The position numbers and the translations under genes are program-made. 64,000 nucleotides of DNA from the NCBI GenBank assembly GCA_020628475.1, contig JAHDFB010000002.1, positions 21,483 through 85,482 of the forward strand, written 5' to 3'. Below the pieces are notes generated by a model. It saw only the letters and a program-made list of their open reading frames with translations, was not told the origin of the DNA and did not search any database. Positions within the stretch are counted from its first letter, which is position 1. Every line of letters begins with the position of its first letter. Positions 54,338-63,464 of this stretch are shown piece by piece. Source of the stretch: Saprospiraceae bacterium. Lineage in GTDB: Bacteria > Bacteroidota > Bacteroidia > Chitinophagales > Saprospiraceae.

Positions 54338-56395
54338 ATGCTCTCTAAATCAATCTTGAAGAAAGGCTTTACCTTAATGGCACAAGCCAAAGCCATGACT
54401 GCATTATACGAGGAAAACTTTTCTATCGTCTCAAAATATGTTCATGCGACATCGAGAGGTCATGAGGCTATTCAAATTGCCTGCGGTATGCAATTACTTC
54501 CTCAAGATTTCGTAGCGCCATACTACCGAGATGATGCCATGCTATTGGGAATAGGAATGCGTCCCTTCGATCTGATGTTGCAACTACTTGCCAAAAAAAC
54601 GGATCCATTTTCTGGTGGAAGATCTTATTATTCGCACCCGAGCTTACGAGATGAAGACAAACCTAAAATACCGCATCAGTCTTCTGCAACAGGTATGCAA
54701 GCCATTCCAACAACAGGTGTTGCAATGGGTATTCAATACAAGGAATTACTTAAAATAGATCAAGCAAAAACCAATACAAAAAAACCGGTGGTGGTCTGTT
54801 CTTTAGGAGATGCTTCTGTTACCGAAGGAGAAATTGCCGAAGCCTTCCAAATGGCAGCACTGAAACAACTACCAATTTGTTTTTTAGTACAAGATAACGA
54901 ATGGGATATTTCTGCCTCCAGTGATGAAGTGCGCGCTATGGATGCCTATGAATATATCAAAGGGTTTCCAGGTATCGAAGCCAGAACCATCAATGGAAGC
55001 AATTTTGAAACCTGTTACAATACACTGAAAGAAGTGTTTGCAACCATACGTAAAGAAAGAAGACCATTCTTAGTGCACGCAAAAGTACCGCTTCTTAATC
55101 ACCATACTTCCGGTGTACGTATGGAGTGGTATCGAGATGATTTAACCGAACAGAAAAAAAGAGATCCCTATCCGAAAACAAAAACCTTGTTAAAAAAAGC
55201 AGGGTTTACCAAAGAGGCCATCGCAAAAATCGAACAACAGGCCTTGGAAACCGTTAAAAAGGATTTTGATCTTGCTCAACAAGAACCAAATCCAGAACCG
55301 AGCGACCTGTTCACACATGATTTCGCTCCCACTGAAATTACGGAAGAAAAAGGAAATCGAAGTCCTGAAAATGGCGAGTCAAAAGTGATGGTAGATAGTG
55401 CTCTATTTGCCTATAAAGAATTATTGGCTGCCGACAAACGATGTCTAATTTACGGACAAGATGTAGGACACCGATTAGGGGGGGTATTTAGAGAAGCAGC
55501 AACCTTAGCCAATGTCTTCGGGAAAGAACGCGTCTTCAATACGCCGATACAAGAAGCCTTCATCATCGGGTCTACTGTTGGAATGAGTGCTGTAGGATTA
55601 AAACCCGTGGTTGAAGTACAATTTGCCGATTATATCTGGCCAGGACTGAATCAACTATTTACGGAAGTTTCAAGATCTTGTTATCTAAGTAATGGCAAGT
55701 ATCCGGTTTCCATGATCCTACGTGTTCCAATTGGAGCTTACGGTAGTGGCGGCCCTTATCATAGTTCCAGCGTTGAATCAATCGTCGCAAATATACGAGG
55801 TGTGAAAATTGCTTATCCAAGTAATGGCGCTGACCTCAAAGGACTCATCAAGGCAGCCTATCACGATCCGAATCCAGTGGTATTCTTCGAACATAAAGGC
55901 TTGTACTGGAGTAAGGTTCGAGGAACGGATGCCGCTAAAACCATCATGCCCGACGAAGATTATATCTTACCTTTTGGAAAAGCAAATATTGTTCAAGAAG
56001 CTTCCGCACAAAGGAAAGCTGATGGAAACTCCATTAGCGTCATATGCTATGGAATGGGGGTACACTGGGCATTGAATGCGTCTAAAAAATATAAAGGACA
56101 AGTAGAGATCGTCGATCTTAGAACCTTATATCCGCTAGATGAAGAAACCATCTTCAAGTCTGTTCGAAAACACAACAAATGCCTCGTCATCACAGAAGAA
56201 TCCAAAAACAATAGTTTTGCCCAAGCCTTGGCAGGTAAAATACAAGAACAATGCTTCGAACAATTAGATGCTCCGGTCATGGTAATTGGCGCTGAAAATA
56301 TGCCGGCCATTCCATTGAATGAAACCTTGGAAAAAACCATGATTCCTTCCATTGAAAAAGTAGAAGCGGCCATAGATACACTGATAACCTATTGA
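54338..56395 (+). CDS. Fused alpha-beta 2-oxoacid dehydrogenase E1 (branched-chain type)
   Basis: 685 residues. The N-terminal half (1-345) is an E1-alpha with CGMQLLPQDFVAPYYRDDAMLLGIGM and the thiamine diphosphate loop GDASVTEGEIAEAFQMAALKQLPICFLVQDN. The C-terminal half (about 355-685) is an E1-beta with GQDVGHRLGGVFREA, FNTPIQEAFIIGSTVGMSAVGLKPVVEVQFADYIWP, and IVDLRTLYPLD. Fused E1 is common in Bacteroidota. It decarboxylates branched-chain 2-oxoacids from Leu/Ile/Val; E2 and E3 are not in the window. Its isobutyryl-CoA product is a substrate for the neighbouring IcmF. Confidence 0.94.
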   Translation: MLSKSILKKGFTLMAQAKAMTALYEENFSIVSKYVHATSRGHEAIQIACGMQLLPQDFVAPYYRDDAMLLGIGMRPFDLMLQLLAKKTDPFSGGRSYYSHPSLRDEDKPKIPHQSSATGMQAIPTTGVAMGIQYKELLKIDQAKTNTKKPVVVCSLGDASVTEGEIAEAFQMAALKQLPICFLVQDNEWDISASSDEVRAMDAYEYIKGFPGIEARTINGSNFETCYNTLKEVFATIRKERRPFLVHAKVPLLNHHTSGVRMEWYRDDLTEQKKRDPYPKTKTLLKKAGFTKEAIAKIEQQALETVKKDFDLAQQEPNPEPSDLFTHDFAPTEITEEKGNRSPENGESKVMVDSALFAYKELLAADKRCLIYGQDVGHRLGGVFREAATLANVFGKERVFNTPIQEAFIIGSTVGMSAVGLKPVVEVQFADYIWPGLNQLFTEVSRSCYLSNGKYPVSMILRVPIGAYGSGGPYHSSSVESIVANIRGVKIAYPSNGADLKGLIKAAYHDPNPVVFFEHKGLYWSKVRGTDAAKTIMPDEDYILPFGKANIVQEASAQRKADGNSISVICYGMGVHWALNASKKYKGQVEIVDLRTLYPLDEETIFKSVRKHNKCLVITEESKNNSFAQALAGKIQEQCFEQLDAPVMVIGAENMPAIPLNETLEKTMIPSIEKVEAAIDTLITY

Positions 56396-56484
56396 TCCAA
56401 TAACGTTCGTCAATGATCTTATTTTCGATGCAACCTCTGCTGTGATCCTGCATCCTTATTTCTATAATCCAAAGGACAAGGTAT

Positions 56485-57513
56485 ATGGAATTAAGCACTG
56501 GCCTCGGTAGTCTCCTATTGATCATTAAAATACTTCATAAAAAGAGCCGAATACTTCTTTTTATTCTATTAGCGATGCTGGCTTTATTGGCCATTGCCTT
56601 GCCCAGTTATGTCAATCATTGGCGCCAATCATCCACGATCAATACCTTTGAAAGCTTTCAAGCTTCGCCGAACCTCTCATTTAGTAAAATCATTTGGAAA
56701 AGTGATTATCTGGGTGATCAACTTATCGAAAAAATAGCCTTCTATATTCCCATTCGAATGGAAGGCATCGAAGAAAAGCTATATATGCAATTTGATAGTG
56801 GGACACAAAAGACACTACTCTATGGTAAGACACTGAACCAACTTGAAAAATCCACTCGTTTCCAAGAAAATATACAAGAAAAAAACGGACGTCGTTTTGC
56901 TAGCTCCGTACAACTTCAAATGGCCGACAACCGATTCGAAGCCAGTGAAATCCGAATCGCTTCTACATTAGGGGAAGATACGTTGGATACTTCGTTTATT
57001 GTCATCGGAACCATGGGATTCGATGCTTTTGTAGATCGCACACTGATACTCGATTTTAAAAATGATCAACTCGCTATTACGGATCAAGCATCTTCTGATC
57101 TCGAATTCAATTTAGAAAAAATTCGAGGAGCCAGTGTCAATAAATTTCCACTATTGATACCCGCCAAGATCGGCACTAAAAAAACCAAGTTATTTTACGA
57201 TACTGGATCCAGTATGTTTTCTATTATTACCAGCAACAAACGCTTGAAAAAAGTCAACAAGCACCAAACGGACACCTTATGTTGTATTAGTAATTGGGGA
57301 AGACAACTCCCGGTTCACAAAAAGCTACTCGATAAAGAAATACAGATTGGCAAACAAGTATTTAGCCATGCATCCATCTATGGATGTGAAGTGCTAGATA
57401 TGGTTAATTATGTCCCCAGTTGGTATCTATATGGGATGACCGGAAACCGATTATTTGATCAAACGATTGTGGTCATCGATACCAAAAACAACAGCTTTTC
57501 CTTAGAATATTGA
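56485..57513 (+). CDS. Membrane-anchored two-lobed aspartyl protease-like protein
   Basis: 342 residues. A hydrophobic helix at about 22-43 (SRILLFILLAMLALLAIALPSYV) anchors a periplasmic part. Each of two halves carries an aspartyl-protease-type triad: MQFDSGT (D104) and LFYDTGSS (D239). Each is followed by a psi-loop-like segment (FIVIGTMGFDAFVDRTLILDFKND near 171-194 and LYGMTGNRLFDQTIVVIDTKNN near the end). This is a pepsin-like bilobed layout in one chain, unlike single-lobe retropepsins. Substrate unknown; bacterial examples are few. Classification is an inference from motif repetition. Confidence 0.7.
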   Translation: MELSTGLGSLLLIIKILHKKSRILLFILLAMLALLAIALPSYVNHWRQSSTINTFESFQASPNLSFSKIIWKSDYLGDQLIEKIAFYIPIRMEGIEEKLYMQFDSGTQKTLLYGKTLNQLEKSTRFQENIQEKNGRRFASSVQLQMADNRFEASEIRIASTLGEDTLDTSFIVIGTMGFDAFVDRTLILDFKNDQLAITDQASSDLEFNLEKIRGASVNKFPLLIPAKIGTKKTKLFYDTGSSMFSIITSNKRLKKVNKHQTDTLCCISNWGRQLPVHKKLLDKEIQIGKQVFSHASIYGCEVLDMVNYVPSWYLYGMTGNRLFDQTIVVIDTKNNSFSLEY

Positions 57514-57527
57514 ATACTGAAATCCAC

Positions 57528-57645
57528 TCAATAGCGATAGTAACATGCAGTGCTTGTCCCGAGTTTTACGAGCGGATGAGCCGAATGGCGAACACGGAAT
57601 ACTACGCCGATCGCCTTCGACAGCGGAGAGGCGAGCGGATCGCCC
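57528..57645 (-). repeat. Two-hairpin intergenic element, copy 6
   Basis: On the minus strand it starts GGGCGATCCGCTCGCC (from 57645), with arms TCGCC...GGCGA. It continues GTAGTATTCCGTGTTCGCC and CATCCGCTCG, and ends TTACTATCGCTATTG (near 57528). The second hairpin has decayed. It occupies most of the gap between the protease and the DUF2750 gene. Confidence 0.6.
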
Positions 57646-57729
57646 GCACAAAAAGACACTAAAATTATTGATTCAACACAGGCATTATACAATTTATGTA
57701 TTAATTTAACCCATCAAAAGTCGATTCTT

Positions 57730-58119
57730 ATGCCAAAACGTTCAGAACATCATATCAAAAAAACCATCAAATTACTTCCGCTCCAACGATATCAATACGC
57801 CATCCGTGAAATTTTGGAAGACCAACGACTCTATGTCTTGGAACAATCTCCCGGAGCCTATGCAGTATCCTCCTTTGAAGATAAGACCATCCTCGCCATG
57901 TGGCCAGGAGAGGAGTATGCCAGCAAATTAGCAGAAGGAGATTGGAGTGAATTTACAGCTCGAGAAATACCGCTTAATCAAATGGATCCCATTCTGGATA
58001 AAATAGAAGATATGGGCTGGAATATCGACATGTTTCCTGTTGACGGTAAAACCGGATATCTTGTCACTGTAGAAGAATTTATCACTGATCTCAATAGTGC
58101 TGCTAAGACTTTGACCTGA
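57730..58119 (+). CDS. DUF2750 domain protein
   Basis: 129 residues, cytoplasmic. The pattern YQYAIREILEDQRLYVLEQS...ILAMWPGEEYASKLAEGDW...FPVDGKTGYLVTVEEFITDL fits DUF2750, a small uncharacterised bacterial family with LWP and FP motifs. It starts with ATG at 57730. The gene stands alone on the plus strand between a repeat element and an HTH gene; the 150 bases after it show no clear terminator. Function unknown. Confidence 0.75.
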   Translation: MPKRSEHHIKKTIKLLPLQRYQYAIREILEDQRLYVLEQSPGAYAVSSFEDKTILAMWPGEEYASKLAEGDWSEFTAREIPLNQMDPILDKIEDMGWNIDMFPVDGKTGYLVTVEEFITDLNSAAKTLT

Positions 58120-58269
58120 TTGCAGCGGGCAACTTTATGGAATAAAGTCTGTGAAAATCATAAAAAATTCCTTTCTTTATAAGGAATTGCTATGTGATCA
58201 TTTCATTAAAAATATATTTATGGAACGGATCGCATACATCCATGTAAAAACAATCATTAAAACAATGCT

Positions 58270-59292
58270 ATGGATAGTTTTGAATTGCAACGAAAGATAT
58301 TCGAGTTGATCGAGATAAAAACGGAAAATTCGAAAGATTTAAAGGATGATCTAGCCAAACTACTCTGCATCAGTAAAGGAGCCGTTTATAAAAGAATTAA
58401 TGGCACAACAGCGATCTCGTTAGCCGATCTCGCCACACTGATGAAGCACTATAATATCAGTTTTGACAACCTGATTTATCCTGAAAAACAAGATATTTTA
58501 TTCAGTTTCCCACAAATTGAAAAGAAAATTGTTTCCTTTTTTGAATACACACATACCTTTAAGGCTGCGGTGGATAACTTTGCCAGTCTTCCCAATCCGC
58601 AAATTTATTACGCCACCAACGAATTACCGTTTTTCTATTATTTCTTAGATCGAGATCTTACCTACTTCAAGTTTTACATCTATGCTAAAACAGTCTGGTC
58701 GCTGGATTCCTATAAAGACCGTAGTTTGTCTTTAAAGGATTTTGCCGAAGAACATGGGGTGATGGGGATTCTTACAGATTCTTTGAAAACCTACTACAAC
58801 CAACTTCCAAATATTGAATTTTGGAATGAAAATGTACTGAACAACACACTCAATCAAATCGTCTATTTCCTTTCAACAGGATATTTCGAACTTCCAGAAG
58901 AGGCCTTCATACTATGTGATAAACTGGACGACATTATGATTCATGTGGAAAAAATGGCTGAATTGGGACAGAAGTTCATGCCGGGTAAAGAACCGACTGA
59001 ACATTCGCCTGAATTTAGAATGTATTACAATGAAATATCGCACACCAACAACATGCTGCTGATTCAAAATTCATTACAAAGTGCGATCTTCACCTCTTAC
59101 GACAACCCGAACTACATTATCAGTACGGATGCGCGATTGATTGATTATACGCTCAAATGGTTTAAAAACATTCAAAAAAGTTCTTTACCAATCTCCAGAG
59201 ATGCCGAAAAAACAAGAAGAGAGATGTTTGGTAAAATTCATAAACGAATTGATGTTACAAGATCAGAAATTGAGAGTATATTAGCCCAATAA
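58270..59292 (+). CDS. HTH transcriptional regulator with unknown C-terminal domain
   Basis: 340 residues. Residues about 18-75 (SKDLKDDLAKLLCISKGAVYKRINGTTAISLADLATLMKHYNISFDNLI) form an XRE-like helix-turn-helix. The remaining 260 residues, rich in aromatics (PFFYYFLDRDLTYFKFYIYAKTVWSLDSYKDRS), are not recognised and probably sense a ligand or partner. It is 19 bases upstream of the ROK kinase gene, so it may regulate sugar use, but no operator was found. It begins at ATG 58270. Confidence 0.75.
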   Translation: MDSFELQRKIFELIEIKTENSKDLKDDLAKLLCISKGAVYKRINGTTAISLADLATLMKHYNISFDNLIYPEKQDILFSFPQIEKKIVSFFEYTHTFKAAVDNFASLPNPQIYYATNELPFFYYFLDRDLTYFKFYIYAKTVWSLDSYKDRSLSLKDFAEEHGVMGILTDSLKTYYNQLPNIEFWNENVLNNTLNQIVYFLSTGYFELPEEAFILCDKLDDIMIHVEKMAELGQKFMPGKEPTEHSPEFRMYYNEISHTNNMLLIQNSLQSAIFTSYDNPNYIISTDARLIDYTLKWFKNIQKSSLPISRDAEKTRREMFGKIHKRIDVTRSEIESILAQ

Positions 59293-59311
59293 ATCACAAA
59301 TCAAACAAACA

Positions 59312-60241
59312 ATGAATCATTTATGGGGAATTGATCTTGGTGGAACCAAGATTGAATGCGCGGTCATTTCATTCAACAAGAAATTATCGACCGAAAACGA
59401 ATTCGACATTATTCATCGAGAACGCATACCTACTGAATCACATAAGGGTTACCAACACATCATCCAACAAATAAAAATTCTCCTCCAACGAATTTCTGAA
59501 AAACTGGGCTATCTACCTGAAAAGATCGGTATTGGAACACCTGGTACGATCGAACCGGATACTGGTTTGATGAAAAACTGCAATTCTACCTGTTTAAATG
59601 GAATGCCTTTTCTGACCGATCTGCAAGAAGCTCTGGGCATGCAAGTTCGCATGGTCAATGATGCCAATTGTTTTGCCATTGCCGAGACTAAACTGGGAGC
59701 GGTGCAAGCTCTAAAAGAAAACATTCCATGTGTATTTGGCGTGATCATGGGTACCGGCGTGGGAGGCAGTATCGTGATCGATGGAAAGGCCCTACAAGGC
59801 GTACATGGTATTTGTGGAGAATGGGGACACAATTTTCTGCATGAATCCGGAGGACAATGCTACTGTGGTAAGATTGGCTGCACAGAAACGTTGATTTCAG
59901 GCCCAGCCCTGGAAAGATATTACCGGTCATTAAGTCAACAATCGATCCGTCTGAAAGATATCGTTGAACGATATCGGGCCAACGAAGATCCACATGCGAC
60001 TCAAACGATGGAGCGACTCTTTCAAATGTTTGGCAAAGGTATCGCACAGATCATCAATGTCATCGATCCTTCGGTGATTGTCATTGGTGGTGGAGTAGGT
60101 AATATTGATGAATTGTATACGCTCGGTGTAGAAGCGGCCCTTCCCCATGTTTTCAACCCGGTAATTAAAACCAGATTCATGAAACCAAAACTAGGAGACA
60201 GTGCCGGAGTCTTTGGTGCGGCATTATTGTTTGAACACTAA
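59312..60241 (+). CDS. ROK-family sugar kinase (glucokinase-like)
   Basis: 309 residues. IDLGGTKIECAVI is the ATP-binding loop, GIGTPGTIEPDTGLM and MVNDANCFAIAE hold sugar-binding residues, and GEWGHNFLHESGGQCYCGKIGCTETLISGPALERYY carries the ROK zinc site (CxCGxxGCxE). It phosphorylates glucose or a related hexose, or an N-acetyl sugar. No DNA-binding domain is present, so it is a kinase and not a ROK repressor. It follows the HTH gene by 19 bases. Confidence 0.92.
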   Translation: MNHLWGIDLGGTKIECAVISFNKKLSTENEFDIIHRERIPTESHKGYQHIIQQIKILLQRISEKLGYLPEKIGIGTPGTIEPDTGLMKNCNSTCLNGMPFLTDLQEALGMQVRMVNDANCFAIAETKLGAVQALKENIPCVFGVIMGTGVGGSIVIDGKALQGVHGICGEWGHNFLHESGGQCYCGKIGCTETLISGPALERYYRSLSQQSIRLKDIVERYRANEDPHATQTMERLFQMFGKGIAQIINVIDPSVIVIGGGVGNIDELYTLGVEAALPHVFNPVIKTRFMKPKLGDSAGVFGAALLFEH

Positions 60242-60424
60242 AATCAATTCACATTTTTTCAAATATATAAGCTTCGATGCTGGTACCGTCTCCAAATAAT
60301 TCTAGAAGCTGGCTAAATCTTAATTTTTCAAGCAAATACAGATATAAAAATTTATAAACAATAACATATTAAACATATATACAATATTTAATGTATTGAT
60401 TTTCATAAGTTTTTTAACATTTTT

Positions 60425-60457
60425 TTTGGTTAAATAAAACATATATCTATATCTTAG
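60425..60457 (+). promoter_or_regulatory. Candidate promoter for ftsK
   Basis: TTTGG at 60425-60429 and TATCTTAG at 60450-60457 are 21 bases apart between TTTG and TA, a spacing and sequence close to the -33 TTTG and -7 TAnnTTTG of Bacteroidota. It is about 100 bases before the ftsK ATG. The rest of the 60242-60558 gap is AT-rich without other signals. Confidence 0.35.
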
Positions 60458-60558
60458 TGGCGCAAAATGACCCAAAGAATTTTGCTTCAATCAATACACA
60501 ATGTTTGACAGCATTGTATTGATTTTCCAGAAACAGCTATCCTTAAACCGATTTATTA

Positions 60559-63096
60559 ATGGCTAGAAAAAAGACTAGACAGAAGGCCAAGGTATCTCGT
60601 TTTCCAAAATTTTTGAAAGATGAGCGCCTTCCTAAGATTGGTGGAATACTTTGTTGGCTTACGGCAGCGTTTCTGAGTATTGCATTCCTATCTTACTTCT
60701 ATACGTGGAAAGTGGACCAAGATAAAGTACTGAAGTACTCTTGGCAAGTGATTTTTGAAGGAGATCTTACCGTGTCCAATTGGCTTGGACGTTTGGGTGC
60801 TATTACATCCAATTTCTTCATCTACTGGGGAATAGGTATACCTTCTATTGTCTTTATCATTCTATTCCTTCGTTTAGGATATGTATTGATCAAGAAAAAA
60901 TCCATCTTCAAGTTTTTATTCACCGCTATTAATTACTTAATTATAGCTTGCTTTGCATCACTCATCTTAGAATTCATTTTCTCAAGTTCAGAGTTTGCAT
61001 GGGGAGGTGCCTTTGGGTCGAGCACGTTCATCTGGCTGAGCCGATTTCTCGGTACCATGGGATTGTTCTTTTTAATCATCGGACTGTCCTTCATGTTGAT
61101 CGTTTGGTTTTTCAACCCAACGATGCCACAACTACAAGCTATAACAACCGGTAAAGTAAACGTCGCTTCGTTGAAGAATCTATTCGTAGGTTCCTTGTCC
61201 GAAGATGTCGACATAAAAGAAAAAAAGAAGAAAAATCCATCTGTCACAACGTCCAAATCGGATGATGGATGGGACGATATCACGAGCTCCCAGGCTACGG
61301 ATATTAATACAGCGAACGAGGCTGTCACAAAAACCGAAATAGAAGCACAAACTCAGGAGGATCCGATTAAAACAGGAGATATGTTGGAATTGGATTTTCC
61401 TGTAACTTCTACGCCTACCAAGAAAAAGAAACACACATCCAATGCCGATGCGGAATTTGAAATCGATATTACTGGAGGGAGTAGTACCGAAGACAATCTC
61501 AATCCAGTCGAGGCACATCCATTTGATGTTTTAGAAAAATCAGAAGAAGAAGCCAAGAAGTCCCATTTTGGTCTTGACACGCCATTTGATCCACGAGCAG
61601 AACTTGCAGGCTACACCTTTCCAGATGTAGAGCTTCTTAACGATTATGATGAATTAAAAGTCGAAATCGATCACGATGAATTGAAGGCAAAAAAAGATCA
61701 AATTGTTACAACGTTAGAGCACTATAATATTCGTATCGAAAAAATACGTGCGACCATCGGACCTACAGTAACCTTGTACGAAATCGTACCTGCTCCAGGT
61801 ATTAAAATCAGCAAGATTAAAAATTTGGAAGACGATATCGCACTGTCTTTAGCCGCTCTGGGTATACGTATCATAGCACCGATTCCTGGTAAAGGAACCA
61901 TCGGTATTGAGGTGCCGAATAAAAAGCCACAGATCGTTTCCTTAAAAGAAGTGTTGAAATCACCGAAGTATACGGATACCAAAATGGATCTTCCAATCGC
62001 ATTGGGTAAGACCATTTCCAATGAAGTGTTTGTTGCGGATTTAGCTAAAATGCCGCACTTACTAATAGCGGGAGCAACGGGACAGGGTAAGTCTGTTGGT
62101 ATCAACACCATCTTGATGTCTTTATTGTACAAGAAACACCCTTCTGAATTGAAGTTGGTACTGGTCGATCCGAAACGGGTAGAGCTTCCGATTTACGCAG
62201 ATATCGAGAAACACTTCTTAGCAAAACTTCCAGATGAAGCAGAGTCGATCATTACGGATACTACCAAGGTAGTCCATACGATTAATTCCCTTTGTATTGA
62301 AATGGATAATCGATATGGTTTACTGCAAAAGGCTCGGGTTCGTAATCTGAAAGAATACAATAAAAAATTCATTGAACGGAAGTTGAATCCGAATGACGGA
62401 CATATGCACTTACCGTATATCGTATTGATCATTGATGAGTTTGCCGATTTGATCATGACTGCCGGCAAAGAAGTAGAGCTTCCAATCGGACGATTAGCTC
62501 AATTAGCCAGAGCCGTTGGTATTCACTTGATCGTGGCAACTCAACGTCCGTCCGTAAAGATTATTACCGGTTTGATCAAAGCCAATTTCCCGGCGCGATT
62601 AGCCTTCAAAGTAACATCGAATGTAGATTCCCGAACGATTCTTGACGGAAAAGGAGCGGAGCAATTGATCGGGCGTGGGGATATGTTATTATCTGTTGGT
62701 GGCACCAGCATGATCCGTTTACAATGTGCTTTTGTAGATACACCAGAGGTAGAAGATGTCATTGGAGAGATCAGTACACAACAAGGATTTTCAACACCAT
62801 ATTTATTGCCAGAATTTAAAGGCGATGACGATGGAGCTGGAGGCTCTAATGGACTTACTTGGTCCGATTTAGATCCGATGTTCGAAGATGCGGCACGATT
62901 GATTGTTGGAAACCAGCAAGGTTCTACCTCGATGATTCAGCGAAAACTGTCCTTGGGTTATAACCGAGCAGGACGTATTATGGACCAAATGGAAGCCCTT
63001 GGAATTGTAGGAGCTGCCAGAGGAAGTAAACCGCGTGAAGTATTATTCTTCAGCGAAATGGAATTAGACGCATTCATCGAAACGATGAAACCATAA
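60559..63096 (+). CDS. ftsK: DNA translocase FtsK/SpoIIIE
   Basis: 845 residues. The N-terminal part (1-190) has four hydrophobic helices that anchor it at the division septum. A variable, acidic linker (about 215-360) precedes the motor domain with Walker A GATGQGKS, Walker B VLIIDEFADLIM, VATQRPSVKIITGLIKANFPARLAFKV and GRGDMLL. The C-terminal gamma winged-helix domain (STSMIQRKLSLGYNRAGRIMDQMEALGIVG) recognises KOPS-like DNA signals and activates XerCD. It segregates chromosome dimers at division. Start ATG 60559; the size fits a short-linker FtsK. Confidence 0.96.
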   Translation: MARKKTRQKAKVSRFPKFLKDERLPKIGGILCWLTAAFLSIAFLSYFYTWKVDQDKVLKYSWQVIFEGDLTVSNWLGRLGAITSNFFIYWGIGIPSIVFIILFLRLGYVLIKKKSIFKFLFTAINYLIIACFASLILEFIFSSSEFAWGGAFGSSTFIWLSRFLGTMGLFFLIIGLSFMLIVWFFNPTMPQLQAITTGKVNVASLKNLFVGSLSEDVDIKEKKKKNPSVTTSKSDDGWDDITSSQATDINTANEAVTKTEIEAQTQEDPIKTGDMLELDFPVTSTPTKKKKHTSNADAEFEIDITGGSSTEDNLNPVEAHPFDVLEKSEEEAKKSHFGLDTPFDPRAELAGYTFPDVELLNDYDELKVEIDHDELKAKKDQIVTTLEHYNIRIEKIRATIGPTVTLYEIVPAPGIKISKIKNLEDDIALSLAALGIRIIAPIPGKGTIGIEVPNKKPQIVSLKEVLKSPKYTDTKMDLPIALGKTISNEVFVADLAKMPHLLIAGATGQGKSVGINTILMSLLYKKHPSELKLVLVDPKRVELPIYADIEKHFLAKLPDEAESIITDTTKVVHTINSLCIEMDNRYGLLQKARVRNLKEYNKKFIERKLNPNDGHMHLPYIVLIIDEFADLIMTAGKEVELPIGRLAQLARAVGIHLIVATQRPSVKIITGLIKANFPARLAFKVTSNVDSRTILDGKGAEQLIGRGDMLLSVGGTSMIRLQCAFVDTPEVEDVIGEISTQQGFSTPYLLPEFKGDDDGAGGSNGLTWSDLDPMFEDAARLIVGNQQGSTSMIQRKLSLGYNRAGRIMDQMEALGIVGAARGSKPREVLFFSEMELDAFIETMKP

Positions 63097-63145
63097 AAAC
63101 AACCGATTTAAAAAATATTAATTAATCATCTAAAACCCATTTATA

Positions 63146-63241
63146 ATGATGATATCTGTATTTCTATGCCTGATAGCGATTGTATTCGCCAACGAAATTC
63201 TTCATAAAGGCATTCCGACCGATCAGTCTGACAAAATATAA
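63146..63241 (+). CDS. Possible small membrane peptide
   Basis: A 31-codon frame from ATG at 63146 (MMISVFLCLIAIVFANEILHKGIPTDQSDKI) has one hydrophobic helix (residues 2-16) and a polar tail. It sits between ftsK and a structured-RNA candidate and ends at TAA, just before the first hairpin. No homology is recognised. It may be a real small peptide, a leader of the RNA, or chance. Confidence 0.3.
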   Translation: MMISVFLCLIAIVFANEILHKGIPTDQSDKI

Positions 63242-63243
63242 AT

Positions 63244-63458
63244 TGTACTCGTTACGTGTACAGAACAAGAAATCGATTTCCGCTCTCCTGAGAAGGAGCA
63301 GAAATCATCTAGTGGATCCCTCCCAAAGGCAGTTACCACTGGTACTCTGGGATAGTTTTTAAAAGCATCTTAAAAACCGATGATCTTTTAACTCTTGAAA
63401 CTATAATGGAGTGATAATTGAACGCCCCGGTGCATATTTATGCATCGGGTTTTTTTTA
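63244..63458 (+). ncRNA. Putative structured RNA with four hairpins and an intrinsic terminator
   Basis: Consecutive stems: TGTAC/GTACA (63244-63262); a GNRA-type hairpin GATTTC...CCT-GAGA-AGG...GAAATC (63275-63306); ATCCC/GGGAT enclosing GTTACC-ACT-GGTA (63316-63353); and TTAAAAG-CATC/GATG-AT-CTTTTAA (63359-63391). A terminator at 63424-63458 follows. No protein explains the segment. It could be a small regulatory RNA or a 6S-like RNA; the family is not identified. Its strand is set by the terminator T-tract. Confidence 0.5.
63424..63458 (+). terminator. Intrinsic terminator of the structured-RNA candidate
   Basis: CCCG-G-TGCAT (63426-63435), loop ATTT, and ATGCA-T-CGGG (63440-63449) form a 10-bp stem with one G-T wobble, followed by eight T residues (63450-63457). 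This is a textbook rho-independent terminator on the plus strand. Confidence 0.85.
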
Positions 63459-63464
63459 TGTTTT

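Noticed and set aside
63275-63306. Signal recognition particle RNA as the identity of the GNRA hairpin
   Set aside because: AGGAGCAG resembles the SRP apical signature, but the symmetric internal loop is missing and the surrounding stems do not fit.
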